A DNA stretch of 56,620 bases from Flavobacteriales bacterium (GTDB lineage Bacteria; Bacteroidota; Bacteroidia; Flavobacteriales_D; Crocinitomicaceae): positions 1 to 56,620 of the forward strand of contig JADFAL010000014.1 in NCBI GenBank assembly GCA_015665275.1, read 5' to 3'. The position numbers were made by a program, and so were the translations under genes. Of the stretch, positions 18,420 through 28,493 are shown piece by piece. Position 1 is the first letter of the stretch; each line of letters begins with the position of its first letter. The notes beneath the pieces are model-generated. The model saw only the letters and a list, made by a program, of their open reading frames with translations, did no database searches and was not told the DNA's origin.

Positions 18420-20187
18420 ATTTCCGTATCAAACTTGTCGCATTAATCTTGAATTCTTTCAATTCCACCGCGGCACTTCCAATATTTTGAATGTAAATCT
18501 GCATCGAATCCGCTTCGTGTCGAACATCCGGAAGATTGAATCTCAGGGTGTCGTAAATTTCAATTCCTTGCCGTCTTCCAAGTGACAACTCCATACTGTT
18601 CCAACTGTAACAATTATATCGGCTCACGCATTCCATTCTAAGAACGGTACTTTGAGCGGAATCCGCAGTCGTAAAAACCAATGGCACCTCAAGAAGAGTT
18701 TCATCTGTTTCGAAGGTTTTGTACAAGTTGATTTTACCTAAAGACATATCTCCATTTAAAGGTGGGATAGCTTTCGTTCTGCGATTATAAACCGTTCTTG
18801 ATATAATTTTGAAAGGCAAGTCTTTGTCCTTTGCTAGTTGTCTTGGCCAATCTAAATCACCGCGATCAATGAGTAAATACCTGTGATGAATATCCTTAGG
18901 ATCCATTTTTCCAAACACCAGCCAATAATGCTCTTTGGTCATCCGTTCGCTGTGCAATATGCCCAATCGGATTTGCTCGCTTTGATACAGGTTCAAGGTG
19001 AGGCAGAGAGCGAGGAATGTTCCAGCGCCAATTTGTCCAGTTCTTGTTCGAAGTGCATCAATGACAAAAGCCAAAGGGATCGCAAGAATCGGATAAATGT
19101 CTACCATTACACGTTGGCCGAAAGAATGAGCATACCACCAGCACTCCCAAGCACTCATTACATATATATAGATAGCGCCAAACGATACAATGGCCCAAAA
19201 TAAGGTGCGGTTCTTTTTGTACATGATCCAAAAACCAACTGGGAGAATCAAAAAAAGTGGTGAGTACAGCAGCCATCCTTTTCTATAGGAGAAGAGGAAA
19301 TCGTATAAATTCGGATCGCCAAGTACAATGTCTTCGGTATGGAGGTTTAAAATAACCCATTCGCCACCGACTAACTTCCAATACAGCAATTGAGGGATAT
19401 TGCACAGAAGAACAACGCCTCCTAGGATGAGCATGTGTCGAACAAACTTTCGGGTCTTGCCAAGTTCTTTTAATAAGAGAAGAAATGGAATCAGCCCGAA
19501 AACCAATTGCGTCGGACGGATGCATACGGCCAAGCCGAACAAAATGGCAAAGAACCAAAAGGATCGCGCTCGATCTTCTTTGATGAATCGCATCAAATGA
19601 TAAAGAGCCGCAGCATTAATGGTGAACAGATATAGATGCGGGAGATCGTATTGATAATTGAAGATGAAGTAAGTGTTCGCTCCCAACGTGACTAGAATCA
19701 ATGTAATAATTGTTGCAGTTTCGCTCGCGAAGAAGTGCAGAAGCTTTCTTAAATAGAGTAATCCTAGAAATATAAACAGCAGGGCGTTTAGTTGGTAGCC
19801 TACATGGTAAGGAGTGGAAAAGCCATCGGTTGGATAGCCGCCGATTCGTGCTGCAATGTCAGAAATGGCATACGAGGGAAGCAGTGCAAATGACAATCCC
19901 ATATGGTAAATATTGACGTCCGCTTTCAGATTTCTTTTCTCCAGTTGATATGCATGTGCTCTAAAACAATATTGATCCTGACGCCGCTGCATCCATTCTT
20001 GATCGAATTTCAAATCCCCTTTTTCATAGATGCGCGGTAAGTAGGAGTAATATCCGTAGCCGTCATATGCACACAAACAAGGCTTTTGTCCTGAGGTAAC
20101 GTCGGAAATCTTGTCAAAGGTGGTAAATGCAAATACCATGGATAGTAGAATTACAATTTTACCAGAAAGTGTTCTGTGCCAGGACAT
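18418..20187 (-). CDS. Polytopic membrane protein, probable GT-C-type glycosyltransferase (589 aa)
   Basis: The protein has an N-terminal membrane segment, a first outside loop with acidic-aromatic residues (CAYDGYGYYSYLPRIYEKGDL), roughly ten further hydrophobic segments up to about residue 400, and a soluble C-terminal region of beta character. This layout resembles GT-C glycosyltransferases that use lipid-linked sugars, but I do not recognise a named family. It is divergent from a second GT-C-type gene with 61 bases between. The -7 box TATCTTTG ends 4 bases before the ATG. Confidence 0.6.
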   Translation of the reverse strand: MSWHRTLSGKIVILLSMVFAFTTFDKISDVTSGQKPCLCAYDGYGYYSYLPRIYEKGDLKFDQEWMQRRQDQYCFRAHAYQLEKRNLKADVNIYHMGLSFALLPSYAISDIAARIGGYPTDGFSTPYHVGYQLNALLFIFLGLLYLRKLLHFFASETATIITLILVTLGANTYFIFNYQYDLPHLYLFTINAAALYHLMRFIKEDRARSFWFFAILFGLAVCIRPTQLVFGLIPFLLLLKELGKTRKFVRHMLILGGVVLLCNIPQLLYWKLVGGEWVILNLHTEDIVLGDPNLYDFLFSYRKGWLLYSPLFLILPVGFWIMYKKNRTLFWAIVSFGAIYIYVMSAWECWWYAHSFGQRVMVDIYPILAIPLAFVIDALRTRTGQIGAGTFLALCLTLNLYQSEQIRLGILHSERMTKEHYWLVFGKMDPKDIHHRYLLIDRGDLDWPRQLAKDKDLPFKIISRTVYNRRTKAIPPLNGDMSLGKINLYKTFETDETLLEVPLVFTTADSAQSTVLRMECVSRYNCYSWNSMELSLGRRQGIEIYDTLRFNLPDVRHEADSMQIYIQNIGSAAVELKEFKINATSLIRK

Positions 20188-20191
20188 GGGT

Positions 20192-20199
20192 CAAAGATA
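20192..20199 (-). promoter_or_regulatory. -7 box 4 bases before the membrane glycosyltransferase-like start
   Basis: The minus strand reads TATCTTTG, ACCC, ATG, a perfect -7 match placed so that transcription would begin at the start codon. Confidence 0.55.
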
Positions 20200-20248
20200 A
20201 GTTTCTTTTTACGTTATTTGTCTAGCAAAACTTCGGAGTAATTAACGA

Positions 20249-21712
20249 ATGAATAAAGAAATTATCATGAGCGGGACGGTGCTACTTCTGGTGGCTGGCG
20301 TCTTCGTTTTTATTTCGAGGGGACTGCATCTTATGGATAGTCATAATCTTTCGGCATTTTTTCTAATGTTAGTAAGTGCAGTATTCTGTTTGTTCGTTGC
20401 GTCAACTAATTACCTTCTGCCATGGGATGAGCGATATCACGCTTTGGTTGCTAAGAATCTTATCGAACACCCATTGCTTCCAGCGCTCTATGAAAACCCA
20501 ATTCTTCCCTATGATTATAAGCAGTGGGCCGGAAATCATATTTGGGTGCACAAACAGCCCGTGACTTTATGGGGGATGGCATTGAGTATAAAGTTATTCG
20601 GTACAAATGTAATTGCGGTTTGATTGCCTTCCATCTTAATGGCAATGTTTGGTGTTTTGATTACGTATTTAATTGGAAAACGATTGTTCAATCCGCGCGT
20701 GGGTTTGATAGCAGCATTCTTCTTTGCGATTAACGGGTTGATTTTGGATCTAGTCGGGGCTAGAATGGCGACAGATCATGTCGATGTGTTTTTCATGTTC
20801 TTCGTGGCATTGGCCGTTCTGTGCGCTGTTTACTTCGCTCAAACGCGAAAATTCTGGTGGAACCTCCTCTGCGGTTTATGTGTTGGAATGGCAATCCTCT
20901 GCAAATGGCTCCCAGCATTGATAGTGCTTCCTATTTGGTTGGTACTGGTCCTGCATTATAGGTGGAAATTCAAACAGTTCTTTTTTCATGGACTAGGACT
21001 AATTGCAGTGATTGTTGCTTTAGCGCTTCCTTGGCAATTGTACATTCATGCAAGTTTCCCGTTGGAAGCTATCTGGGAAAGTAAGTACAACATAATGCAC
21101 CTCTATCAGGATTTAGAAAATACAGGTAAGCCATGGTATTATTATGCGGATGTCATGCGCGTGTCCTATGGCGAATTGATCTACGTCCCATTTGTTTGGT
21201 TAATCGTTCGGGCCATTCGAAAAAAGAATGATGGGAGGTATTGGGCGCTATTAATTTGGATTGTAATTCCGTTTCTTTTCTTCTCGTTCTCGGCTACGAA
21301 GTTGCAAGGGTATGTTTTGTTTTGCTCCTCCGCCTTGTTTTTGGTGACTGCAGTTTTTATAGACAGCACATTAAAGAAGGAAATTAAGTTCAAATGGAAC
21401 TGGCTGCGCTACACGGTGCTAGTTCTTTTGTTCGCCTTGCCAATTCGATATAGTATGGAACGACTGAAGCCTTTCGAAAAACGCCCGGAAGTTCCTGAAT
21501 GGCAATCGAGAATTGATGATTTCGCTAATACTTCCGCAAACACAAAAAATGCAGTTGTGTTCAATACAGAGCACCCGATAGAATTCATGTTTCATACTAA
21601 GGCAAGAGCTTACATTGGGATCCCGGGAGAAGGGCTCATGGACTCCTTAAGAAATGTCGGTTACCAAGTGTATCTAATCAATGAATCCGGTAGTCCGGAA
21701 AAATGGAAATAA
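20249..21712 (+). pseudogene. GT39/ArnT-like membrane glycosyltransferase interrupted by in-frame TGA
   Basis: A single frame of 488 codons runs from the ATG at 20249 to TAA at 21712, but codon 125 (20621-20623) is TGA. Before it: a first loop with DE at residues 60-61 (PWDERYHALVAKNL), the catalytic-loop hallmark of PMT/ArnT enzymes. After it: LPSILMAMFGVLITYLIGKRLF, which in the family normally reads RLPS, so the stop is most simply CGA (Arg) changed to TGA. Multiple membrane segments follow. Intact relatives move sugars from polyprenyl phosphate to lipid A, protein or other acceptors. Readthrough or a sequencing error would also fit. Confidence 0.85.
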
Positions 21713-21858
21713 ATCGTCAGGCGCTAATTGAAGAGGAATTTATAATTTAAGTATCCACCTTCCACATTCCGTCTATAACCTTCCATAGCCATAATCAAAG
21801 TGAATATCTTGTTGAAAACTTCAATCTAATATATTTAACAGATCCAGAGTCAGATTTT

Positions 21859-21866
21859 TATATTTG
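21859..21866 (+). promoter_or_regulatory. -7 box 5 bases before a small ORF
   Basis: TATATTTG, AGTAC, ATG. A perfect match to TAnnTTTG next to a start codon. Confidence 0.4.
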
Positions 21867-21871
21867 AGTAC

Positions 21872-21958
21872 ATGAAAATCGCACCGAAAATATTCGGGAT
21901 TCAGAACCACGATTTTCACTCCGATTCGAATCGGATTTTTGCTCGCAAGAAGATGTAA
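21872..21958 (+). CDS. Possible small ORF (28 aa) upstream of rpsL
   Basis: The frame MKIAPKIFGIQ...FARKKM is 28 codons with a basic composition. It starts 5 bases after a perfect -7 box. The palindrome CCGATTCGAATCGG with ATTTTT lies inside it near the end. It may be a real small protein, a leader peptide or chance. No family is known to me. Confidence 0.25.
   Translation: MKIAPKIFGIQNHDFHSDSNRIFARKKM
21921..21934. repeat. Perfect 14-bp palindrome
   Basis: CCGATTCGAATCGG is its own reverse complement and is followed by ATTTTT. It could be an operator half-site pair or a weak terminator for a short transcript from 21870. Confidence 0.45.
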
Positions 21959-22000
21959 ACATTTCAATGTGAAAAAACACGTCTTTTTTTGCGAAGTCCC

Positions 22001-22030
22001 TTGATTTATAAAATTATCCTTCTATCTTTG
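22001..22030 (+). promoter_or_regulatory. Promoter of the str-S10 superoperon
   Basis: TTG (22001-22003), 19 bases, TATCTTTG (22023-22030). Both boxes and spacing match the Bacteroidota sigma-A consensus. Transcription should start near 22035. Confidence 0.9.
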
Positions 22031-22034
22031 CACC

Positions 22035-22052
22035 CCCAAAAGTGTGTTTGGG
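22035..22052 (+). promoter_or_regulatory. 5'-end hairpin of the rpsL leader
   Basis: CCCAAA pairs perfectly with TTTGGG over a 6-base loop, right at the predicted 5' end of the transcript. It may protect the message or bind a regulator. Confidence 0.5.
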
Positions 22053-22088
22053 CTGATTTTATATTAATTAAAGTTAACAGTATTTTTT

Positions 22089-22463
22089 ATGCCAACTATC
22101 CAACAATTAGTTCGCAAAGGGAGAAAGCAGGTGGTTAAGAAATCAAAGTCTGCGGCTTTGGATTCTTGCCCTCAGCGTAAAGGAGTATGTGTGCGTGTGT
22201 ACACCACTACACCTAAGAAGCCGAATTCGGCTATGCGAAAAGTAGCCCGTGTCAGATTGACCAACGGGAATGAAGTGAATGCTTATATCGGAGGTGAAGG
22301 TCACAACCTACAAGAGCACTCGTTAGTATTAGTACGTGGAGGTCGTGTTAAAGATCTTCCAGGTGTACGTTACCACATCGTTCGCGGTGCGGAAGATACA
22401 GCGGGAGTAGAAGGTCGTACTCAGCGCCGTTCGAAGTACGGAGCGAAACGTCCAAAGAAATAA
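22089..22463 (+). CDS. rpsL: 30S ribosomal protein S12
   Basis: The 124 residues include TTPKKPNSA at 40-48 and [10 protein letters not shown] at 88-97. Lysines are present at the two positions (43 and 88 counting Met) where streptomycin-resistance changes usually occur, so the protein is of the sensitive type. S12 sits at the decoding centre. It is the first gene of the superoperon, behind a 53-base AT-rich leader without a Shine-Dalgarno sequence. Confidence 0.98.
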   Translation: MPTIQQLVRKGRKQVVKKSKSAALDSCPQRKGVCVRVYTTTPKKPNSAMRKVARVRLTNGNEVNAYIGGEGHNLQEHSLVLVRGGRVKDLPGVRYHIVRGAEDTAGVEGRTQRRSKYGAKRPKK

Positions 22464-22481
22464 CCTTTTAAGCATTGAACG

Positions 22482-22952
22482 ATGAGAAGAAGAAAAGCGA
22501 AAAAAATAGCCATCCTTCCGGATCCGAAATTCAACGATACTCAAGTAACGAAATTCGTTAATAACTTGATGTTTTCAGGAAAGAAGAACTTGGCATTCAA
22601 AATTTTCTACGATGCAATTGAAATCGTAGATGGTAAAGTAGAAGAAACAACAGGATTGGAAACATGGAAAAAAGCATTGGAAAATGTAAATCCACCAGTT
22701 GAGGTTCGTAGCCGCCGTGTTGGAGGGGCAACGTTCCAGATCCCAACTCCAGTTCGTGAGTCGCGCAAGCACTCTTTGGGTATGAAATGGTTGATCGGAT
22801 ACGCTCGCAAGCGCAACGAGAAAACAATGGCTCAAAAACTTGCAGCAGAAATCATTGCAGCATCGAAAGAAGAAGGTGCAGCATTCAAGAAGAAAGAAGA
22901 TACGCTTCGAATGGCTGAAGCAAACAAAGCATTCTCACATTTCAGATTCTAA
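22482..22952 (+). CDS. rpsG: 30S ribosomal protein S7
   Basis: The 156-residue protein matches S7 (MRRRKAKK start, [17 protein letters not shown]). S7 binds the 3' domain of 16S rRNA and organises the head of the small subunit. It lies 18 bases after rpsL and 5 bases before fusA. In enterobacteria S7 represses the str operon, but no matching site is evident in this short spacer. Confidence 0.98.
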   Translation: MRRRKAKKIAILPDPKFNDTQVTKFVNNLMFSGKKNLAFKIFYDAIEIVDGKVEETTGLETWKKALENVNPPVEVRSRRVGGATFQIPTPVRESRKHSLGMKWLIGYARKRNEKTMAQKLAAEIIAASKEEGAAFKKKEDTLRMAEANKAFSHFRF

Positions 22953-22957
22953 GAAAG

Positions 22958-25060
22958 ATGGCAAGAGATCTTAAATTCACAAGAAACATTGGTATTGCAG
23001 CACACATTGATGCTGGAAAAACCACGACAACTGAGCGTATCCTTTACTACGGTGGTATCAACCACAAAATTGGTGAAGTACACGACGGTGGTGCAACAAT
23101 GGACTGGATGGAGCAAGAGCAAGAGCGTGGTATCACGATTACTTCTGCTGCAACTACATTGAACTGGAATTACCGTGGTCAAGATTACCACATGAATATT
23201 ATTGATACTCCTGGTCACGTTGACTTTACAGTAGAGGTAAACCGATCACTCCGCGTATTGGATGGTTTGGTTTTCTTGTTCTCTGCAGTTGATGGTGTAG
23301 AGCCTCAGTCAGAAACAAACTGGCGATTGGCAAACAACTACAACGTACCACGTATCGGATTCGTAAATAAAATGGACCGTCAAGGAGCTGACTTCTTGAA
23401 CGTCTGTGCTCAGGTGAAAGAAATGTTGGGTAGCCACGCGTTGCCACTTCAAATCAATATCGGAGCGGAAGATGATTTCAAAGGTGTTGTTGATTTGATC
23501 AACTTCAAGGGAATCGTTTGGAACGAAGAAGACATGGGGATGACTTTCGAAGAGATTGAAATTCCTGCAGATATTATGGAGGAAGCAACACAATTGCGTG
23601 AAGAGCTTTTGGAAGCAGTTGCTGAATTCGACGACAACTTAATGGAGAAGTACTTCGAAGATCCGGAGTCTTTGACAGAGCGTGAAATCCTTGATGCATT
23701 GCGTGAAGCTACTATCGCTGGTAAAGTTGTGCCAATGATGTGTGGATCAGCCTTTAAAAATAAAGGGGTTCAGACAATGTTGGACATGGTAATGGAAATT
23801 CTTCCTTCACCAATGGACGTTGAGGCTATTGAAGGAACAAATCCTAAAACGGATGAGCCTGCTTCACGTAAGCCATCTGTTGAAGAGCCATTTGCAGCAT
23901 TGGCATTTAAAATCGCAACAGATCCTTTCGTAGGTCGTTTGTGTTTTACACGTGCTTACTCAGGAGTTCTTCCAGCTGGATCATATGTAATTAACTCTCG
24001 TACTGGTAAGAAAGAGCGTATTTCTCGAATCTTCCAAATGCACGCAAACAAGCAAAATCAAATTGATGAGCTTGGTGCAGGAGATATCGCAGCATTGGTT
24101 GGATTTAAAGACATTAAGACTGGAGACACACTTTGTGCTGAAGGTGCGCCAATCGTATTGGAATCAATGGACTTCCCAGATCCAGTTATCGGGGTTGCAA
24201 TTGAGCCTAAGACGAAAGCGGATATGGATAAATTGGGAACTGGCCTTAACAAATTGGCTGAAGAGGATCCAACATTCCAGGTTCGTACAGATGAAGAATC
24301 AGGTCAAACAGTAATCTCAGGAATGGGTGAGTTGCACTTGGATATCTTGATCGATCGTTTGAAGCGTGAATTCAAAGTAGAAGTAAATCAAGGTGCTCCT
24401 CAGGTTGCATACCGTGAGAACATTACAGCTCCTATTGATCACCGTGAGGTTTATAAGAAGCAATCAGGTGGACGTGGTAAATTCGCGGACATCGTTGTAA
24501 AAATCTCTCCTCAAGACGATTCGGAAAAGGTTGGATTGGAATTCATTAACAAGATCAAAGGTGGTAACGTTCCTAAGGAATTTATCCCATCGGTTGAGAA
24601 AGGATTCAAAGAAGCAATGGTTAACGGTGTAATGGCAGGATTCCCTATCGATGCATTGAAAGTTGAATTGGTTGATGGATCTTTCCACGCAGTCGATTCA
24701 GATCAATTGTCTTTCGAATTGGCAGCCAAAATGGCATTCCGTTCTGCATTGCCTAAATGTAGCCCAGTTCTTTTGGAGCCAATGATGAAATTGGATGTTA
24801 TTACTCCGGAAGAAAACATGGGAGACGTTGTAGCCGATTTGAACCGCCGTCGTGGTGTGATGAGAGGAATGGACGATAAAGCTGGATCTAAAGTTGTAAA
24901 GGCAGATGTTCCATTGTCAGAAATGTTCGGTTACGTAACGCAATTACGTACAATTACTTCAGGTCGTGCAACTTCAACAATGGAGTTCTCGCACTACGCT
25001 GCAGCACCTAAAAATGTTGCTGAAGAAGTGATCGCAAAAGTTAAAGGTGTAACAGCTTAA
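22958..25060 (+). CDS. fusA: Elongation factor G
   Basis: The 700 residues carry the GTPase motifs AHIDAGKT (15-22), RGITI, DTPGH and NKMD, then domains II-V typical of translocase EF-G. It moves tRNAs and mRNA after peptide-bond formation. Only this copy is seen. No tuf gene follows, unlike the enterobacterial str operon, and rpsJ comes next after 11 bases. Confidence 0.98.
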   Translation: MARDLKFTRNIGIAAHIDAGKTTTTERILYYGGINHKIGEVHDGGATMDWMEQEQERGITITSAATTLNWNYRGQDYHMNIIDTPGHVDFTVEVNRSLRVLDGLVFLFSAVDGVEPQSETNWRLANNYNVPRIGFVNKMDRQGADFLNVCAQVKEMLGSHALPLQINIGAEDDFKGVVDLINFKGIVWNEEDMGMTFEEIEIPADIMEEATQLREELLEAVAEFDDNLMEKYFEDPESLTEREILDALREATIAGKVVPMMCGSAFKNKGVQTMLDMVMEILPSPMDVEAIEGTNPKTDEPASRKPSVEEPFAALAFKIATDPFVGRLCFTRAYSGVLPAGSYVINSRTGKKERISRIFQMHANKQNQIDELGAGDIAALVGFKDIKTGDTLCAEGAPIVLESMDFPDPVIGVAIEPKTKADMDKLGTGLNKLAEEDPTFQVRTDEESGQTVISGMGELHLDILIDRLKREFKVEVNQGAPQVAYRENITAPIDHREVYKKQSGGRGKFADIVVKISPQDDSEKVGLEFINKIKGGNVPKEFIPSVEKGFKEAMVNGVMAGFPIDALKVELVDGSFHAVDSDQLSFELAAKMAFRSALPKCSPVLLEPMMKLDVITPEENMGDVVADLNRRRGVMRGMDDKAGSKVVKADVPLSEMFGYVTQLRTITSGRATSTMEFSHYAAAPKNVAEEVIAKVKGVTA

Positions 25061-25071
25061 TTGTAAAAAAG

Positions 25072-25377
25072 ATGAGTCAAAAAATCAGAATAAAACTGAA
25101 GTCTTACGATCACAACTTGGTAGACAAGTCTGCTGAGAAAATCGTAAAAACTGTAAAGTCGACTGGGGCAGTAGTTAGTGGACCAATTCCACTTCCAACA
25201 CACAAGCGTATTTACACAGTATTGAAGTCACCACACGTAAATAAAAAAGCGCGTGAGCAGTTCGAATTGTGTGCGTACAAACGTTTGATGGATATCTACT
25301 CTTCATCATCTAAGACAGTTGACGCGTTGATGCGTTTGGAATTGCCAAGCGGAGTTGACGTTGAGATCAAAGTATAA
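25072..25377 (+). CDS. rpsJ: 30S ribosomal protein S10
   Basis: This 101-residue protein shows the S10 core ([44 protein letters not shown]). S10 is a head protein and, as NusE, a partner of NusB in antitermination. It joins the str genes to the S10 genes without a visible promoter. Confidence 0.98.
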   Translation: MSQKIRIKLKSYDHNLVDKSAEKIVKTVKSTGAVVSGPIPLPTHKRIYTVLKSPHVNKKAREQFELCAYKRLMDIYSSSSKTVDALMRLELPSGVDVEIKV

Positions 25378-25408
25378 GTAAATAGGTTTAATAATTAATA
25401 GTTAAAGT

Positions 25409-26023
25409 ATGCCAGGAATTATTGGTAGAAAAATCGGAATGACTAGCATTTACAGTGCCGAGGGTAAAGCAATGCCATGCACAGTGATAGAGGCTGGTCC
25501 TTGTGTAGTGACTCAGGTTAAAACACAAGACAGAGATGGTTACGAGGCTATTCAATTGGGATTCGGAGATCGTAAAGAAAAAAACACTCCGAACGCATTG
25601 AAAGGTCACTTCAAAAAAGCAAAAACCACTCCAAAGACTAACCTTGCTGAGTTTGATGGATTCGAAGAATTGAATCTAGGGGACACGGTAAACGTAGACA
25701 TTTTCGAAGAAGGAGAATTCGTTTCAGTGACTGGAACGTCTAAAGGTAAAGGTTTCCAAGGGGTTGTAAAACGACACAATTTTGCTGGTGTCGGACAAGC
25801 AACTCACGGACAGCACAACAGAATGAGAGCTCCAGGTTCCATTGGTGCGGCATCATACCCAGCACGTGTATTCAAAGGAATGCGAATGGCAGGTCAAATG
25901 GGTAATGCTCGCGTGAAGATGGAAAACCTTCAGGTTCTAAAAGTGTTAGCTGAAAAAAACCTGATTTTAGTGAAAGGGTCTGTACCAGGGCCTAAAGGTT
26001 CAACCGTAACAATTGAGAAGTAA
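25409..26023 (+). CDS. rplC: 50S ribosomal protein L3
   Basis: The 204-residue protein begins [15 protein letters not shown] and contains the peptidyl-transferase-centre loop around [20 protein letters not shown]. It is an early assembly protein of the large subunit. Its stop codon overlaps the rplD start (TAATG), so the two are translationally coupled. Confidence 0.98.
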   Translation: MPGIIGRKIGMTSIYSAEGKAMPCTVIEAGPCVVTQVKTQDRDGYEAIQLGFGDRKEKNTPNALKGHFKKAKTTPKTNLAEFDGFEELNLGDTVNVDIFEEGEFVSVTGTSKGKGFQGVVKRHNFAGVGQATHGQHNRMRAPGSIGAASYPARVFKGMRMAGQMGNARVKMENLQVLKVLAEKNLILVKGSVPGPKGSTVTIEK

Positions 26024-26649
26024 TGAAATTAAAAGTAACAAGCACAAAAGGAGCTGCTACTTCTAAGGAAGTGAGCTTGTCAAAAGATGTTTTCGGAATT
26101 GAGCCGAATGATCACGCAATTTATCTTGACGTTAAACAGCATCTTGCTAACCGTCGCCAAGGAACACACAAAGCGAAGGAAAGAGCAGAAATTCAAGGAT
26201 CAACAAAGAAGATCAAGAAGCAAAAAGGAACTGGTGGAGCTCGTGCGGGTTCAATCAAGTCCGGTACACGTGTAGGTGGAGGTCGTATTTTCGGGCCACG
26301 TCCACGTAACTATAGCTTCAAAGTGAATGTGAAAACAAAACGTTTGGCGCGTAAGTCAGCTTTCTCTCACAAAGCTCAAGCAGATGGAATCATGATCATC
26401 GAAGATGTAAAATTCGACGCGATCAAAACAGCGGATTTCAAAGCATTGTTGAATAACTTGAAATTGGATAACGAAAAGGTTCTTTTCATCATGGGTGAAA
26501 AAAATGACAACGTTTACTTGTCATCTCGTAACCTTAAGAAGGTAAAAGTCGTAACTGCTGATTCTGTAAACACATTTGATGTGTTGAACGCGAACAAAGT
26601 AGTGATGGATGCCTCTTCAGTTGAAGCAATTGAAAAGATTCTAAACTAA
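26023..26649 (+). CDS. rplD: 50S ribosomal protein L4
   Basis: The 208-residue protein has the long exit-tunnel loop (GTGGARAGSIKSGTRVGGG, FGPRPRNY) that narrows the peptide tunnel with L22. In E. coli L4 represses the S10 operon. No equivalent leader target is obvious here because the operon is fused to the str genes. Confidence 0.98.
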   Translation: MKLKVTSTKGAATSKEVSLSKDVFGIEPNDHAIYLDVKQHLANRRQGTHKAKERAEIQGSTKKIKKQKGTGGARAGSIKSGTRVGGGRIFGPRPRNYSFKVNVKTKRLARKSAFSHKAQADGIMIIEDVKFDAIKTADFKALLNNLKLDNEKVLFIMGEKNDNVYLSSRNLKKVKVVTADSVNTFDVLNANKVVMDASSVEAIEKILN

Positions 26650-26655
26650 TTCGGA

Positions 26656-26949
26656 ATGAAGACAATTATTAAAAAGCCAATCATCACAGAGAAAGCTACA
26701 ACACAGAGCGAAATGGAAAACCGTTTCACTTTCGAAGTTGCACCTTCTGCGAACAAGATTGAGATAAAAAATGCCGTCGAGAACATGTACGGAGTTCAGG
26801 TAACTGAAGTACGGACCATGAATTATGGCGGTGGAAAATCCTCTACGAAATTTACGAATAGAGGTATCGTTGAGCAACCAAGCCGTCGCTGGAAAAAAGC
26901 GATCGTAACAGTTGCAGATGGAGAGACGATTGATTTGTTTAACTTTTAA
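26656..26949 (+). CDS. rplW: 50S ribosomal protein L23
   Basis: This 97-residue protein (IIKKPIITEKATTQSE start, VENMYGVQVTEVRTMN) is L23, which sits at the tunnel exit and docks trigger factor and SRP. It follows rplD by 6 bases. Confidence 0.97.
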   Translation: MKTIIKKPIITEKATTQSEMENRFTFEVAPSANKIEIKNAVENMYGVQVTEVRTMNYGGGKSSTKFTNRGIVEQPSRRWKKAIVTVADGETIDLFNF

Positions 26950-26962
26950 GTTGATTTGAAGA

Positions 26963-27787
26963 ATGGGTCTTAAAAAATTCAAGCCTACAACTCCAGGGCA
27001 AAGACACAAAGTCAACAGCGATTATTCAGAAGTAACGAAATCAGCTCCAGAAAAGAGCCTCGTGAAAGGAAAGAATAAAAGCGGTGGACGTAACAATGAC
27101 GGTCGAATGACTATGCGCTACATTGGTGGTGGTCATAAACAAAAGTACCGTGTCATTGATTTTAAACGCGACAAGCATGGGGTACCTGCAACGGTTAAGT
27201 CGATCGAATACGATCCGAACCGAACTGCACGTATTGCTTTGTTGTACTATGCAGATGGTGAGAAACGCTACATCGTAGCACCAGAAGGATTGAAAGTAGG
27301 TGATACTTTGATGTCTGGTGAGAAAGCGACACCAAATGTAGGGAACGCAATGTTCCTTTCTGACATTCCTTTGGGAACTGTAATTCACAATATTGAGTTG
27401 AAGCCTGGTAAAGGTGGTGCCATTGCTCGTGGAGCAGGTACTTACGCTCAATTGAACGCAAGAGACGGTCGTTTCGCAATCGTGAAAATGCCATCCGGGG
27501 AAACTCGAATGATTTTGATCACATGTTTGGCAACAATCGGATCCGTATCCAATTCTGAACACAACTTGACAGTGTCTGGTAAAGCAGGACGTACAAGATG
27601 GCAAGGACGCCGTCCTCGAGTACGTGGTGTAGTTATGAACCCGGTTGATCACCCAATGGGAGGTGGTGAAGGTCGTAACTCCGGAGGTCACCCTCGTTCA
27701 CGTAACGGAATGCCTGCAAAAGGATTCAAAACACGTGCGAAGAAGAAGTATTCAGATAAGTACATCATTGAAAGACGTAAAAAATAA
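26963..27787 (+). CDS. rplB: 50S ribosomal protein L2
   Basis: The 274 residues contain the RNA-binding OB and SH3-like domains and the highly conserved end [20 protein letters not shown], with the histidine that lies near the peptidyl-transferase centre. It is required for subunit joining. Confidence 0.98.
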   Translation: MGLKKFKPTTPGQRHKVNSDYSEVTKSAPEKSLVKGKNKSGGRNNDGRMTMRYIGGGHKQKYRVIDFKRDKHGVPATVKSIEYDPNRTARIALLYYADGEKRYIVAPEGLKVGDTLMSGEKATPNVGNAMFLSDIPLGTVIHNIELKPGKGGAIARGAGTYAQLNARDGRFAIVKMPSGETRMILITCLATIGSVSNSEHNLTVSGKAGRTRWQGRRPRVRGVVMNPVDHPMGGGEGRNSGGHPRSRNGMPAKGFKTRAKKKYSDKYIIERRKK

Positions 27788-27794
27788 TTAGGAT

Positions 27795-28070
27795 ATGAGT
27801 CGTTCACTAAAGAAACCGCCGTTTATTCACTACAAGTTGAATCAAAGAGTATTACACGCAATCGATACAGATAGCAAACAAGTTATCAAAACATGGTCGA
27901 GAGCAAGTACAATCTCTCCTGATTTTGTTGGACTAACTTTCGCGGTACACAATGGTAATAAGTTCATCCCTGTATACTGTACAGAGAACATGGTAGGTCA
28001 CAAATTGGGGGAATTTGCTCCAACACGTAACTTCCGTGGTCACGCAGGGAAAAAGGATAAGAAAAGATAA
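27795..28070 (+). CDS. rpsS: 30S ribosomal protein S19
   Basis: This 91-residue protein ([30 protein letters not shown]) is S19, a head protein that contacts S13 and the A-site tRNA. It follows rplB by 7 bases. Confidence 0.98.
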   Translation: MSRSLKKPPFIHYKLNQRVLHAIDTDSKQVIKTWSRASTISPDFVGLTFAVHNGNKFIPVYCTENMVGHKLGEFAPTRNFRGHAGKKDKKR

Positions 28071-28081
28071 AAGAGCAAGTT

Positions 28082-28483
28082 ATGGGTGCTAGAAAAAGAA
28101 TTAAAGCAGATGCTCGAAAAGAAGCGAATAAGTCAATTGCTTTTGCAAAATTGAACAATTCGCCGATTGCCCCTCGTAAAATGCGTTTGGTCGCTGACCT
28201 TGTGCGTGGAGAAGAGGTAAACAAAGCATTGAATATACTACAACACAACGCAAAGGAAGCGTCTAACAGCCTTGAGAAATTGTTGCGTTCTGCTATCGCT
28301 AACTGGGAGCAGAAAAACGAAGACAAAAATATCGAGGAAGAAACACTTTATGTGAAGGAAATCCAAGTAGGATCTGCAGGTATGTTAAAACGTATCCAGC
28401 CAGCTCCTCAAGGACGAGCACACAGAATTCGTAAAAGATCAAATCACGTTACTATCGTCGTAGACGGTAAGGACGCAGAATAA
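28082..28483 (+). CDS. rplV: 50S ribosomal protein L22
   Basis: The 133-residue protein contains [19 protein letters not shown] and the tunnel beta-hairpin ending in [17 protein letters not shown]. It lines the exit tunnel, where macrolides act. It precedes rpsC by 10 bases. Confidence 0.97.
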   Translation: MGARKRIKADARKEANKSIAFAKLNNSPIAPRKMRLVADLVRGEEVNKALNILQHNAKEASNSLEKLLRSAIANWEQKNEDKNIEEETLYVKEIQVGSAGMLKRIQPAPQGRAHRIRKRSNHVTIVVDGKDAE

Positions 28484-28493
28484 TTTTAGATAA

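Larger units (their letters stand above)
21713..22000. other. Region upstream of the str operon
   Basis: It holds a -7 box (21859-21866), a 28-codon frame and a 14-bp palindrome. No other coding signal is seen. Confidence 0.5.

Noticed and set aside
27041-27691. Long minus-strand frame opposite rplB
   Set aside because: It is a shadow of the highly conserved L2 coding sequence and is rich in Cys, Ser and His as such shadows usually are.
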